DNA of 64,000 nt from Basidiobolus meristosporus CBS 931.73 (GCA_002104905.1 MCFE01000172.1:62001-126000); one strand, 5' to 3'. Positions 32,899 through 44,456 are shown, counted from the stretch's first letter. Translations and numbers: made by a program. Notes: generated from the letters alone by a model not told the origin.

Positions 32899-34036
32899 CT
32901 AGCATCCTACAGTATCGTAACTACCCAGGTCATATTTTGTGTCCCACTGAGGGGCCTTTCCACCCACCGAGAACTCAAGATCCTCCTTAGTGATTGAATC
33001 CCAATATTTGTAGACCATCATCACCGACACAAGGGTACACAAGACACCAAAGAACATCCCGTCGATATAATGGGCCGCATGTGCACATATATCTTCAGAG
33101 AAGAAATACAGTATAGCCTGGCCAATCACGAAAAACAGCATGGCAAAGAGTATATCACCCAGAGGCCAGCGATCGTCAAGAGTCTTGAGCACAAGAATAA
33201 GCTGAAGGACAAAATAGATGAAGACTCCGGCACCATTGAATACGAAGTAGAAGATCCATAGCACCAACGGGTTGGTAGGACTAAGGAAGCCAACCAAGTT
33301 TTTGAAAGTGCCAATCGCAATGAAGTAGGTTAAGGCAAAAACTGCCAACGAGGACAACCGAATCCCCTGGAGAACGATGATTAGGAATGATGGTCAAACT
33401 TTAAGACATAATCATTGCCTACCCATAGCGAAAGTGGTGTGCCATCCTCGAAGATCTGAAAACTGACCAGGCCATTAAACAGCAGACACCAGACTGAAGC
33501 ACTCAGTAGACCAACATGGGCCGCCACAAACCACTAATGGAGTAGAAGGATTAGTGATGTTTGAACAAGAGTAGACAGATGGGTAAACCTACAGGCTGCA
33601 GGGCGGATGAGGAAGGGATGATACCAGATACTACCACCGCCTCAATGATTGTAGTGAGTACATATAGAATGAAAAACGTGACCATCTCCTTGCGACCTGT
33701 TGAAAAATAGGGGATTAACAAGTATCTAACCGCGAGCACTCCATGTCATCTTACCAACAGCTGTATATTTAGTCTTGATGTGGTAAATCATAATAATGCT
33801 CATCATCAGCACGATGATATACACAATCAATACAGCTAGTGTAGAGTGTTTATGAGCGATGGCAGTATCAAGCTACCCGGAGTATCAGACATACCAGATT
33901 CGAAGAAAAGTTTCCCAGCAAACTCAAAGTTACGTGCGTAGCAACGTGGCTCTATCCCCATCCCGTCAGCACCCAACAAGGAACACACAGTTAGTGGCAC
34001 CTCACGACAAGCATCGTCGAAACTTCCGAACTTCAT
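32899..34036 (-). CDS. CHS7: Chitin synthase export chaperone, Chs7 type (copy 2)
   Basis: Second Chs7 paralogue. Exons on the minus strand: 34036-33895, 33835-33755, 33696-33593, 33533-33423 and 33366-32899; 906 nt, 301 residues. Conserved landmarks: MKFGSFDDACREVPLTVCS, RCYARNFEFAGKLFFES, TKYTAVGRKEMVTFF, WFVAAHVGLLSASVWCLL, EDGTPLSLW and [15 protein letters not shown]. The first four intron positions match copy 1, but the intron that copy 1 has between WPL and GDI (30104-30175) is absent here, so the last two exons are fused. It is clearly diverged in sequence (for example PSSSALQP versus PIGSRVYP), so the duplication is not recent. An in-frame ATG-less extension exists 15 codons upstream, but the conserved start is at 34036. 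It is expected to help export one of several chitin synthases. Confidence 0.94.
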
Positions 34037-35346
34037 ATTCAGACTGAAGTGTAGGGTAAAAGAATTATGTGAGAGATCCAACTGAGGCGAAGTATCGTTA
34101 GAAAAGAATCAATGGAGAGGAGGGCAGTCACTAGTTCTCTATGTGCAGGGTGTCTGGAGATCTTTATATACTAAGCCGATGGCTTGGCCACCTCAAGGCC
34201 ATTTCCAATTCCAGATAGAAGGCGGGTTTTTGTAACATAAACTAACAATTCGCCCAATGGTAATAGCTCTCCTCGTAAATCAAAAACACCAACTCCCTCC
34301 ACAATCACGGTATTTTTAACATTGGCGAGGCCTTCTATCTGAATATCCATGCATATCTAAGAATACTTGATTCATAGCCCGCCCTTTGTTCCCCGAATAT
34401 TATGGATTGAAACGCTCGAGTGGGGACATTCCCAGTATAGAAGGTAAACGAATCGCTGATCAACCTGAATCAAGGAATCCTATGCTCCGCTTTTAATGAA
34501 GAATGTCGGTGACGCGTGCTGTCTGAATCATAGCACACCACCGCTTTGCTACAACCATCGTCCACCACCCATGCCCATCAGTGCAGGCTACTTCGAGAGC
34601 ACACCTAGTAGTACGACTAGAGCTTCAAAGCTGCCTGTCCTGGAGATTGTTGGGTAAACGTGGACTGACTGAATAGCAAGTAGTTTATCGGATTTGAAAT
34701 GGGCTTGGAAATGCCTTAGAGGTATTAAGTTGTAAACACCCTACGAGTGTGATTGGGCCGCTATAAATAGTTGGGCAAATTATTGGGGTGTCTGGAAAAT
34801 GGGCTAGAGGAGGGTCAACTGTGCATTGGCAGCTACTGATCCAGAGTTCTCGATAGAGAGAAGAAACCAAACCAATATCAACTGAAAGAAATACTGTTGG
34901 ACCCAGATGGATCTTATCTCAGCTATAAGATACCGGAATGAGTCTCCGCCTCAGTCAACAGCACGGTGCGAAATGGAATAGCTGGCTTCTCGAAAGTGCG
35001 TGCGTAAAGAAATGATGCCAATGTTGGATCATTAGTTAAGCTGGTTCAGCATGGTCAAGAATGAAAGTTGTGAAATCCCAACTTTGCATACAATTTAATC
35101 AACAAACGTGACCGTGTATTTATGTCGGCTCATGTGAACAGCTGTGAAACCTCATTAGCAAATACCTACTGATGATCTAGGATCCTCCGATAAATCTCTA
35201 GCAGTTGGTGTATCCTATCGGGGCTAATGGGAAAGGGAAACCCACCTCGAACGAGATCAAATTTACCAAATTGATCCATGGAGGTCTCACGATATTGCTT
35301 ATTTAATTGCTAATCGGGTATGAGCACACTCATTTTCACTTGTAAT
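34037..35346. other. Divergent promoter region
   Basis: About 1.3 kb between the second Chs7 gene (minus) and the isochorismatase-like gene (plus). No coding sequence recognised; a 61-codon minus frame at 34685-34870 has no features. Confidence 0.5.
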
Positions 35347-36093
35347 ATGTCTGCTACGCCTACACGCAACATCGCCAAAATCTGCCCAAGCTCCACTGCA
35401 TTCTTTGTATGCGATATCCAGGAGCGCTTCCGTAGCTTTATTCACGCTTATCCCAACGTGATCTCTACTGCCCAGAAGATGGTGATATTCCTTCTGCATC
35501 CATATGCTTATGCACTTTTTACTCATTCATTCCTTGCCAGATTACTGCCGCAAATCACCTCGATATCCCGATCATCGTAACTGAGCAGAACCCAAAAGCC
35601 CTGGGAAAAACTGTACAAGAGCTAGACATCTCCAAAGCCAAATGTAACCTAGGAAAGTCTAAGTTCTCCATGTTTCTCCCTGAAGTTGAGACTCTCCTTA
35701 AGAATGACTTGAAGACCAAATCTGTCGTCTTGTTTGGCATCGAGGTAGGCCTGCAAGTGTCTCATTGACGAACCCCCTCCGCTGGAGTCTAACCAAATGC
35801 ACCTCAATATCTAGTCTCATATTTGCGTTCTTCAAACATGCCTGGATCTCCTTGAGCAAAATTACGAGGTGTACGTCTTGGCTGATGGCGTTTCCTCTAT
35901 GAATTACCCCGAGATCGATATTGCCCTTGCTCGTATGCAGCAAGCTGGGGCCACCATTACTACCTCTGAATCTATTCTGTTTCAGTTGGTAGGAGATGCC
36001 AAGCATCAAAAATTCAAGGGTATCTCTGGCTTAACGAAGGAGTATCAAAAAGCTACAAAAGACAACAAATTGTTATTCAAGTCCCGCATCTGA
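35347..36093 (+). CDS. Isochorismatase-domain hydrolase (ISOC1/ISOC2-like)
   Basis: Cysteine hydrolase of the isochorismatase fold. Exons 35347-35481, 35541-35744 and 35815-36093; 618 nt, 205 residues, matching the length of human ISOC2. The start is the second in-frame candidate, a true ATG at MSATPTRN. The catalytic triad is in place: Asp 23 ([10 protein letters not shown]), Lys 84 (LGKSKFSMF) and the nucleophile Cys 117 ([14 protein letters not shown]). Other family segments are [47 protein letters not shown] and [13 protein letters not shown]. The first intron starts with GTGATA, an unusual donor, but the join ATG to ATT keeps the conserved strand. The substrate of ISOC proteins is not established; the lineage-typical ring-like or amide substrates are only inferred. 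Confidence 0.9.
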
Positions 36094-36463
36094 GTCAGAA
36101 AACAAGCTACATCCATACAATGAATCTAGTGCCCACAATAAAGTCCTAGATCGCAACATCTTTCTACAGATGTGTATCATTGACGATTTATTTGCAATTC
36201 TTGGCTTGACAGACCACATGGTAAAATCCAGATTAATCAGCCATCTGCAACTGTGAGCTTATGGTGGGACCTCTTTCATCATCAATTAATCAAAGAATGA
36301 CTTCAACTATTAATTTCTCTATTAATACGACTTATCAAACTAATCACTGGATAGGTATACCCTCCGGTGACCAGTGACGTCACATATAGGTCAGAGGCGA
36401 ATGTCAATATAAACACGAAGTAAGTGCGATGGTAGTAGAATTCAGTTTGAACGCCAGAGTATA
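36094..36463. other. Intergenic upstream of the HLHHW membrane protein
   Basis: About 370 bases between two genes read in the same direction. It contains a palindromic CRE at 36375-36382. No coding sequence seen. Confidence 0.5.
36375..36382. promoter_or_regulatory. Palindromic CRE (TGACGTCA), candidate bZIP binding site
   Basis: TGACGTCA, the full binding site of CREB/ATF-type bZIP factors, directly followed by CATATAGG and located 82 bases before the ATG at 36464. Location favours function, but one perfect 8-mer is expected by chance in a window this long. Confidence 0.4.
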
Positions 36464-37303
36464 ATGGGTAATCGGGCTTTCGACGCATGCTATAACCCGG
36501 AGGAAATCAACGTTTTCGTTTCCTTCAACTTTGTAACCTTCATAAGCTATCTACTCGTGGTAGTGGTAGGCGGCACCCAAGTGTTCCTTTACCTATCCAA
36601 GAAATATCAGTGGGAGCGCCAGGACAAATCACCAGTAGGCTTCCTTCAGGACATTCAGGACGCCTTGATTTACAATGTTGTTTTGTTTCTCTTCGGGAAC
36701 TACAGTCATACATTCTCAATTTGGACTGTGCTTGCTTTCTTTGCTGGATTGATCGGCTTTGCCTTGCTTGGCGAGCTACCATTCCTTAAAGTGAGCCTTG
36801 TAACCTGGCGCACCTGGTCTCGTGAAGCATGGATGGTCCACATCGGCGGAGTTGGTATTGTGTTTATACTAGCAATATACCACTTTGTCCAGGCCTACTA
36901 TGCGGGTATTTTGAGCCTGTACTTCACTGGCCTGCTTGTAGGCCTTGGGTTGATGGTAGCAGGGCCAGCCGTCAACTGGTATGAGGAGTATCGTCGACGA
37001 GAAATCGCCTACGTCACCCCCACCATTGATCCACCGACGCAGAGTGACAAACAGGAAGTGGCAAAGCCGACAAATGGCGTAAGCTTACGAGTCACCGAAA
37101 AGGAGATCGCCAGGGTCAAATCTTGGCCAAAATATCGGGTCCATCTCCATCACTGGCAGATATTTTACCTGTTGGCGTTTTTCACCAGATTCCCTAGTGT
37201 GCTGGGCCAGATATGCTCTGGGCTTGTGCTGGGCATCTTTATGCATGGAGGCTCTGCATATGGGTTTGATCCGTTATTGGAACAAGAGGGGGTCTCTTAC
37301 TGA
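36464..37303 (+). CDS. Multi-pass membrane protein with HLHHW motif, function unknown
   Basis: Single exon of 279 residues from the first ATG (MGNRAFDACYNPEE). About seven hydrophobic segments: residues 20-45, 65-80, 85-108, 122-145, 148-168, and two after a charged cytosolic loop (about 170-215, with the basic/proline-rich TPTIDPPTQSDKQE). The last part reads HLHHWQIFYLLAFFTRFP, then GQICSGLVLGIFMHGG and AYGFDPL. I recall similar uncharacterised fungal membrane proteins with a histidine-rich HLHH[WY] motif followed by RFP and a GxFxxGxxxWGxDP-like end. The paired histidines in a membrane could bind metal, but this is speculation. A CRE lies 82 bases upstream. Confidence 0.75.
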   Translation: MGNRAFDACYNPEEINVFVSFNFVTFISYLLVVVVGGTQVFLYLSKKYQWERQDKSPVGFLQDIQDALIYNVVLFLFGNYSHTFSIWTVLAFFAGLIGFALLGELPFLKVSLVTWRTWSREAWMVHIGGVGIVFILAIYHFVQAYYAGILSLYFTGLLVGLGLMVAGPAVNWYEEYRRREIAYVTPTIDPPTQSDKQEVAKPTNGVSLRVTEKEIARVKSWPKYRVHLHHWQIFYLLAFFTRFPSVLGQICSGLVLGIFMHGGSAYGFDPLLEQEGVSY

Positions 37304-38048
37304 CCCACAGCAACCCCTGCTCTTTTATCAACAATTGCATGATTTTGTGAATATGTATCTTCTCATTTCCTTCAAGCTCCCTTAGCTACACTTCTCAGAG
37401 CTCACCCTACAATGCAAGTACATACGATATCCAGATTTTACAGTAAAGTGAAGCCATTTTAGGCCGCATAGCAGCTGTTTTACCTTGATGTGTAGTCTAG
37501 TATTCCCGTGGCCAGCACGATTGCCCTGCGCCATAGCGTATTCAGTTTAGTCATCACAATAAGCGACCTTCCTAATTGAAACATCCAGCGCTGCATCTAC
37601 TCGAATTGTTTTGATTGAATAAGGAGTAATGGTATGGTAGCAGTTCCTTCTCATCACCCTCGCATGACTCGCCACTGTATAATACCATGATTATTGAAGA
37701 AATTTCGCGTGAGAAAATGGAGTTCTGTCAATAATTCATGAGATTCTTGAACACAAACGTAAAACTGTTTCTAATCACATGTGATTATCATCTACTAGCC
37801 TCGTTGTCACGCATAAACATGTGCTTTCTCCTATTATTTATAAAACTATTCATCAACCTTCGAATGTCAGGTGATGTTGACAAATGAGCCGTTCAGAGCT
37901 CATGAGCAATCACCTCAATGATTGGCATGCGGCTAGTCACACAGATCATTTGGGAGTGACTACTGCTCCAACTATTTTGAAGGATCAGTGACTGGAATAT
38001 GGCTTATTTAATGTGGATTCAACTCTAAGCATCCTGTATCTTCCAACA
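37304..38048. other. Intergenic spacer
   Basis: About 745 bases between two genes read in the same direction. No coding sequence recognised. Confidence 0.5.
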
Positions 38049-40376
38049 ATGAGCAACCCATCATCATCAGCCTTTTCTCAGCATACCTCCAAGTTCCCTA
38101 AAGCTTCTTTTGATCTAGAGGAACTGAATACCATCCTGGAACCTGACAATCGCAACAACCGTAAGGCGTTGAAGAAGTTCATGATTGACAACCTAAAGCT
38201 CTATACCCCTCAATATGATATATCACTTGAACAAGAGCGTGAGTTGGCTTTTCAACGCCTAAAGCGTATTGGAGAGAAGGGTTTCATATCCGTATTCGAC
38301 TTTGAGAGGAACCCTCTGAATGTGTTTGCTGGTATATATAGTCCCTGAATCAGTAGGCAGGTTCCTCACTAATCGCTCTATGTATTGAATAGTACACGAA
38401 GTTGTTGGCTTAATAGACGGAGGAACCGCCACCAAGCTCACCGTCAACTATAACTTGGTAAGCAGCCGCATGACATTGTCGCACGAATGTGGCTAACCGG
38501 ATTTCGTGACCGACCTTTGGTTTTAGTTTGGAGGTACCCTTCTTAAACTCGGAACTGAGAGACACCGCTATTTGATCCCCAAAATCGACACTTTGGATTC
38601 CACCGGTTGCTTTGGCCTTACTGAGCTTGGCTATGGCAACAACGCCATCGAGATGGAAACCACCGCCACGTATGACAATAGCACTCAAGAGTTTGTCATT
38701 CACAGTCCTTCCACCAAGAGTCAGAAATTCTGGATTACCAATGGGGCAGTGCATGCCAAGTATTGCATTGTATTTGCCCAGCTTACTGTGAACAACAAGG
38801 CGGAAGGTAAGACAGGGTGCTGCATTTTACTATTGGATGCACAGGCTGATCCAGTAGATTTTAGGCATCCACTCGTTCCTGGTTCGTATTCGAAACGATG
38901 ACTCAAGCGTGTGCCCAGGCGTCACCATCCGTGATATGGGGCGCAAACAGGAGTTGGATGGAGTAGACAACGCGTTGCTCTCTTTTGATCATGTCAGGTA
39001 AGGGATTGACTAGTGCGCTACAAAGGCATTTCTGCCCACTGACTAGTTTGGCGACAGGATCCCTCGAGAGAATCTATTGAACAGACATTCGGACGTGTCA
39101 GCAGATGGCGTATTTACTTCGAAAATTGAAGGCCGCAGAAAGTGAGTACTCGATTTACATGAACCACAGCAATTGAGCCATCCCTTACCCTTACCCTCAC
39201 AGTCGTTTCATCAAGGTTGCCGACCAACTTCTCAGCGGCCGTCTCTGTATCGCTGCCATGAATCTGTCCAGTGCGAAGGTTGCCTTGAATATTGCTTTCC
39301 GATATGCCGCCACCAGACTCACCGTTGGCCCTTCGGGTAAATCGGATACCCCCATCTTGGCTTACCAACTCCAACAACGAGCACTAGTGCCACTACTCGC
39401 TAGAGCCATCGGCTTGAATATCGGTTTGACCTATGTCAAGAACATGTGGATGAATCCTGATACTTCTCACGCGGAGGTGGTTCGTCTATGCTGTGTTATC
39501 AAGCCATTGATCACTTGGCACAGTGAGCGTGTCGGTAGCGTGTGTCGTGAGAGATGTGGTGGCCAAGGTTACCTGAAGGCTTCCAGATTCTCGTCAACTA
39601 TTGGCTTCGCTCATGCGGTAGGAACTCTCCAATCCAGTTCAAGTGACTTTTCAAACTAACGCTTCCTTGTAGGGCATCACTGCCGAGGGAGATAACTCGG
39701 TGTTGATGCAGAAGGTGGCCAAAGAGTTACTTGATGCGGTCCGAACCAAGAGTGCCAACCTATCGGCCATCGTGAACCGTAACAAACCCAGTACCTGGAA
39801 GCTAGACTCGCTTAGTGATTTGACCGACTTCATCCGACTCCGGTCGGACCTGTTGATCAAGGAGTTGAGCCAGAAGATGGCGACTAAGGTAGGAAAGGGC
39901 AAGACCATCTTCGAGGTGTGGATGCTCCAAGAATCTGACCTGATCCAAGCAACCTCGCGTGCATATGGTGAACGGGTCTGCATGGACCAATTCATGCAGA
40001 CGATCGATAAATCCAAGGGATCTCTCAGGTTTGTAACCCACCCCCCGTTTTCAATCTCACCCTTACATTTTTGCTCATTCCTACTTGTTGATACAGAAAC
40101 ATCCTGACCGACATCGCCTTCGTCTTCGCATTGGACATGATCGAGAGTAACCTTGGTTGGTACATCATCAATCAAGTGTTCAGCCCATCCCTTGGTGAAC
40201 GTGTTATCGAGCTCAACAAGGAGAAGATCGCCAAGCTGGCGCCACAAGCATTGAATGTGGTGAGCGCCTTCGATATCCCCCAGGAATTAGTGTTCGCGCC
40301 CATCGCCCTGGACTGGGAACGATTCAACGAATACGATAACAAAGGGGAAGTGACCCAATTCCAGTCCAAGTTGTAG
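38049..40376 (+). CDS. Peroxisomal acyl-CoA oxidase
   Basis: First enzyme of peroxisomal beta-oxidation: an FAD enzyme that turns acyl-CoA into trans-2-enoyl-CoA and passes electrons to oxygen, forming hydrogen peroxide. Eight exons: 38049-38331, 38393-38457, 38527-38806, 38865-38997, 39058-39141, 39203-39617, 39673-40028 and 40097-40376; 1896 nt, 631 residues. Landmarks: [90 protein letters not shown] and [17 protein letters not shown], whose glutamate corresponds to the catalytic base. The protein ends in SKL, a perfect type 1 peroxisomal targeting signal, which independently supports the last exon. Antisense frames here (for example 39651-40247) are shadows. Confidence 0.95.
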
Positions 40377-40501
40377 GGACCGGAAGGTGAGGAAGATGAT
40401 GAATGCACAAACAACCTGAGTGTTTAATAAGCTTGCTCTCCGGAGTCACATGTATTTAATATGACGCAAACGAAATAAACTCAGTACAAATAGATTGGAG
40501 G

Positions 40502-40927
40502 TTAGGGGACGCTCAGTCCCATCAGTCTATCATAGACCCGGTCGTACTTAGCGTCGAATTTTGTCTTCATCCTAACATAGTACCGCTTGTCCGAGGCCAC
40601 CACTCGGTAGAAGGAACCACCCTGGTCACCGGCCAGCAGGGTGGTCTGTGCATTTACCCAGATCTTCTCCCTGCTACGAACTGTTACGTAGATGGAGCGC
40701 ATTTTCTGGAAGGTCGCGATGAGTTGGGTGGTTCCCCGGATCTGACCTGTATTGAGCACTTGCTGGATGGCGTTTAGGTCGGAGGTCTTGTTAGCGACCG
40801 CGCTCTTCAACATCTCGAACTGCTCGTGGTAGGTGGTGATAGCATTGTCCTGAGACCTGACAAGGACCAACCCAATCACCAACAACAACACTGCGAGGAA
40901 AAGGTTCTTACAACGGCAGATGTACAT
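40502..40927 (-). CDS. Small secreted protein, unknown family
   Basis: Single exon of 141 residues with a true ATG. The N-terminus MYICRCKNLFLAVLLLVIGL has the basic-hydrophobic plan of a signal peptide or signal anchor, with probable cleavage near VLVRSQD. The mature part is about 115 residues, hydrophilic and helix-rich, without cysteine, with two N-glycosylation sequons at most (ANKTS). It ends tail to tail with the acyl-CoA oxidase, only 125 bases away. Upstream on its own strand are TATTTAAA about 30 bases and TATATATA about 110 bases before the ATG. No family recognised; it could be an extracellular or vacuolar lineage-specific protein. Confidence 0.65.
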   Translation of the reverse strand: MYICRCKNLFLAVLLLVIGLVLVRSQDNAITTYHEQFEMLKSAVANKTSDLNAIQQVLNTGQIRGTTQLIATFQKMRSIYVTVRSREKIWVNAQTTLLAGDQGGSFYRVVASDKRYYVRMKTKFDAKYDRVYDRLMGLSVP

Positions 40928-42664
40928 TTATAAATGGACCCCACTTCGGAGGGCTTCCCTTTAAATAGGATCTTCCCTTGAGGTTGTCAATCCGCGGACC
41001 AACCAGATCCTAGAGCTCCATTCAGAGCAATTGGTATATATATCTCCCTATGCCAATGGGCGAGTGGAGACGTCACCTATATCTGGGAATACGCCAGCTT
41101 TACTCCGTCCCAGGAGCGGGTCGGCATTGCCTCGCACATCAATCCCTCCTAGGGCTTCACTATCTGGCGCAGGGGAGGGGGAGGTGAGCAGGACTTAGAT
41201 TTGAGAAAAGTGGGTGCCAACTGAGGTCTGGCTGTTCCACACGAGAAACGGCCTGTATGTGAATTGGGCCAAGCTTGCTTGGGCACCAATGAGATTCATG
41301 TCCTAGTGCGACCCCAATGTCCTGACCGGTTGAATGTAGATCCCTGGGTAAGCTTTACCGGATGAAAGTTGCAATAATCACGGTTGTCGAAGGGATCGTC
41401 CATTCGCCATCGATTTCGCTTGTGGAAGGTTTTCGGCGTAGGGCTATTGGCTTCCAAGTCCAAGATGCTGTTCCCAGAAAGGAAGGTTGACCCGGATTCG
41501 AGCCAAGTCATCTTCACATGGTAGGCCTCTTGGGAGAACCCGACGTGACGCCAGTTTCAGTAAAGTGAACTTGACAACTTCTGCTAATGATACTCCCACT
41601 CCCTCAAGTAGTCAGGTCTAGTACCCCCTTTGGGGGCTTCATGCTGGACAGGGGACAAGTACGAACTTTATCATACCAGAGGCTAGTTAGCTCTATCATG
41701 CTAATGCTACAGAGTCGTTGCAGCTCTAGCCTCCGGATTAGAGGTGGGGCTGGCTATCTGCTCCTCATTCCCTAACCAATTGAGTGACTTTTGTCTGCGT
41801 TTGGTCATTGGCAGTAATTACGATGATGGCTACATCCCAATGAAGAGCGAGTGTGCAAAGCTAGCATGCGCGTTCCAAGGTATCTCGTATCTGCAACAAT
41901 TAGCCGTGTTGGCCTCCCAATCCGAGGCTAAAGTGGTAGATTGATCCATGAAGGTGTTGCCTGATTTGGTAGATCTTCAGGTTACCACCACGCTGCCACT
42001 AATTACTTCTATCTCAACTCCTATTATCTAAAAGTGAAAATACACATTTTACTGCCATCGCCAAGTCACCTCTAGCACCTTATATTTTGGCATAAATGGG
42101 GAATTCGTGTTTCAATGCTCGAAAGCAGAGCTCAATGGACCTGAAAAGCCTAGAATGGGCTAGGGGGCGCTTACCTGAAGACGTCCTCGACAAAAAGTTA
42201 TTTCTCAAAAGAATGTAGGGTAAAAATGCCGAAAAACTGAACTGTGGACTCACCGATAATTAACGAGTGGGCCTAAACATCAATACATTAAGGAAATATA
42301 GTATTATGGCACTTGGGGATCTCAGGGCTCTCAGTTGGTATACCTTAGTAAAAAGTGAAGTTAAGAGATGTAAATTCGGGGTACTTTGTTTACAACAAAA
42401 GTGCCCTTAGGGTAACCCTACCATTGGCAACTAGTTAACCCAATGAAGTTTAATGATACCGCCAATGTGAATTATGCAGTACTAAACATAGTCACATACT
42501 TCAAACAAACCGAGACGTCCTTAACCATCTACATCACACCATCCATATATAAGGTACTGTCCACTACTCCACATGATTCCCAGTTTTAAAAGATGCATAA
42601 CAGTATTGCGCCCTTGTGCTACCTGATTTTACACTTGACCACGCTCTGCCATGATGTAGAGTCG
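40928..42664. other. Intergenic upstream of epoxide hydrolase
   Basis: About 1.7 kb. It holds GACGTCACCTATATCTGG at 41069-41086 (CRE half-site plus TATA-like run), a 73-codon minus-strand frame (41296-41517) of protein-like composition and a 66-codon plus-strand frame (41744-41944), neither of which I recognise. No gene is called. Confidence 0.4.
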
Positions 42665-43758
42665 ATGGCAGGTTCAGTATCGCCTAGCTCCTTTCATCAT
42701 CGGTATGATCGAGTGAACGGGATAAGATACCGTAAGTAGATTCACTTTCTCCATGACAGCCCTCAATAACATTTGGCTTGCTAGACTACGTGGACGAGGG
42801 GCCAAAGCATGGACCCACTGTCCTATTGATGCACGGTTTCCCCGATGTAAGTAGGGATTTCTCAACGGCCAGTCAACTAACCACGACTAACCGTGGAATC
42901 TAGCTTTGGTACGGGTGGAGACACCAGATCAAATTTCTGGCAGGGCAAGGGTATCGCGTGATTTGCCCTGACTTGCGTGGCTACGGTCAAACAGATTCCC
43001 CACACAGTCCGCCTATCGATATTCGTACCTACGGTGTGAAGAGTGTGGCTGACGATATGCTCAAGATACTCGACAGGAATCATGTGGACAAGTTCGTGGT
43101 AATTGGTCACGACTGGGGTGGCTATCTCGCCTGGCGACTCTCTCTGTTCTACCCATCGAGACTATTGGGTGTTGGTAGCTTCTCGACCCCTTACTTCCCG
43201 GCGACAAAGGGGTTCGAGCCGCTTGAGACCATCGTCAAGAAAATGCCTAGTTTGAGTTACCAACTGGTGTTCAGAAAGCCTGAGAGTGACCAGTACTTCG
43301 ATGACCATGCGGAGCTAATTCTTCGCGGCTTCTACCAGCGGAACAGACCTCAGGACGATGTAGTGGGATTTATGAAGCATATTCATATGCTCCCACCGGA
43401 TGCGAAGAATGTTCAGCCAAGCCCATCGAACTTCACAACCGAGGCAGATATCAAATACTATATTGATCAGTATACTAGGCGTGGATTCCACGGCGGACTC
43501 AACTACTACCGTACCACTCAAGTGAATTGGGAAGATACGAGAGAATTGTCGAGTAAAATCAATATTCCTGCTTTGATGGTCACCTCTGGTCACGATCCAG
43601 TACTGCCTCAGCAACTAACTGCTCATATGCCCCAATTTATCCCACATCTGACCCAAAGACACATACAGAACAGTTCGCATTGGATTCTCTTGGAACAACC
43701 CGATCTGGCCAACTTGTATATCGCCGAATTTCTTGAAAGTCTACCCCTCAAGACATAA
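42665..43758 (+). CDS. Epoxide hydrolase (alpha/beta-hydrolase fold)
   Basis: Opens epoxides to vicinal diols. Exons 42665-42731, 42785-42846 and 42904-43758; 984 nt, 327 residues, typical of soluble EPHX-type enzymes. The oxyanion-hole motif HGFP is in exon 2, followed by LWYGWRHQI. The catalytic triad is Asp 113 (VIGHDWGGYLAWR), Asp 274 (SGHDPVLPQQ) and His 302 (NSSHWILLEQP). Aspartate, not serine, as nucleophile separates it from esterases and supports epoxide hydrolase (or dehalogenase). Lid tyrosines that polarise the epoxide are likely in FYQRNRPQDD and NYYRTTQVNW. No signal peptide or membrane anchor, so cytosolic; there is no SKL end. Lipid epoxides or xenobiotics are plausible substrates. 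Confidence 0.93.
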
Positions 43759-44456
43759 AAGGCAATACAATGGATAGCTTTTTAGAGTATCTACCTGAAA
43801 TAAAGCACCTTAACCGAGGTTGAACAGCGATGAGAATAGTATTCAACACTCGTAAATAACGCTTGTGCTATTGTATCAGCCAAGAGGGTTTTCAGGGTCC
43901 AACAGCTGAAGTGGAATACTAAAGTAGGACGCCACCCTAGACACCCAGATGATACACCTAGATCGGATCTGTCAAATGATGGATCATATTACTTTAACCC
44001 CTTCCCATGACACGGCAATAGGAGCAACTTCAAAGAAACCAATATTGATGAGATATGCCATATATATACAGTGGGAAAGGGTATCCCAAGAACAATGGTA
44101 ACTATGCTTTAATTTTGGAATTACTTGTATGGTTAAGGCCCAATCGAGATGGCATCTGAAATACCATCCGCCTTCGGTACCTCTGAATGTAGCTAGCTTT
44201 CTGCATGCCGCGGTGAGTGAAGAAGTACGTGGAATCATTAAAACTACAAGGTTTTTTACGTTGTACTAGCAGTACGGCCTTTAGATTCGTCCACTTTTGC
44301 TGGTGATGCTGTAGATGGACCTGGAGTAGAATGTAATAAAATAGACCGTGTTCGAGTATACGTTTGAGCCGGCTTCAACAAAATTCATGTGGTTTAGGTA
44401 TATTTTGATTTATGGTTCGAGCACGTGTCTTCTGTAGAACGACCACACAGCAGCAG
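43759..44456. other. Intergenic, convergent gene ends
   Basis: About 700 bases between two converging genes. On the minus strand 44270-44330 translates to STPGPSTASPAKVDESKG with a stop after it, which might be a missed last exon of the coiled-coil gene; I could not find a splice path to it. Confidence 0.4.

Noticed and set aside
34037-34081. Upstream extension of the second Chs7 frame
   Set aside because: The conserved family start (MKFGSF) is at 34036, matching the start of copy 1.
39651-40247. 198-codon minus-strand open frame
   Set aside because: Antisense to exons 7-8 of acyl-CoA oxidase.
41485-41500. GGATTCGAGCC, like a tRNA B box on the minus strand
   Set aside because: The reverse complement has C instead of T at the invariant TTC position, and no A box or cloverleaf could be found nearby.
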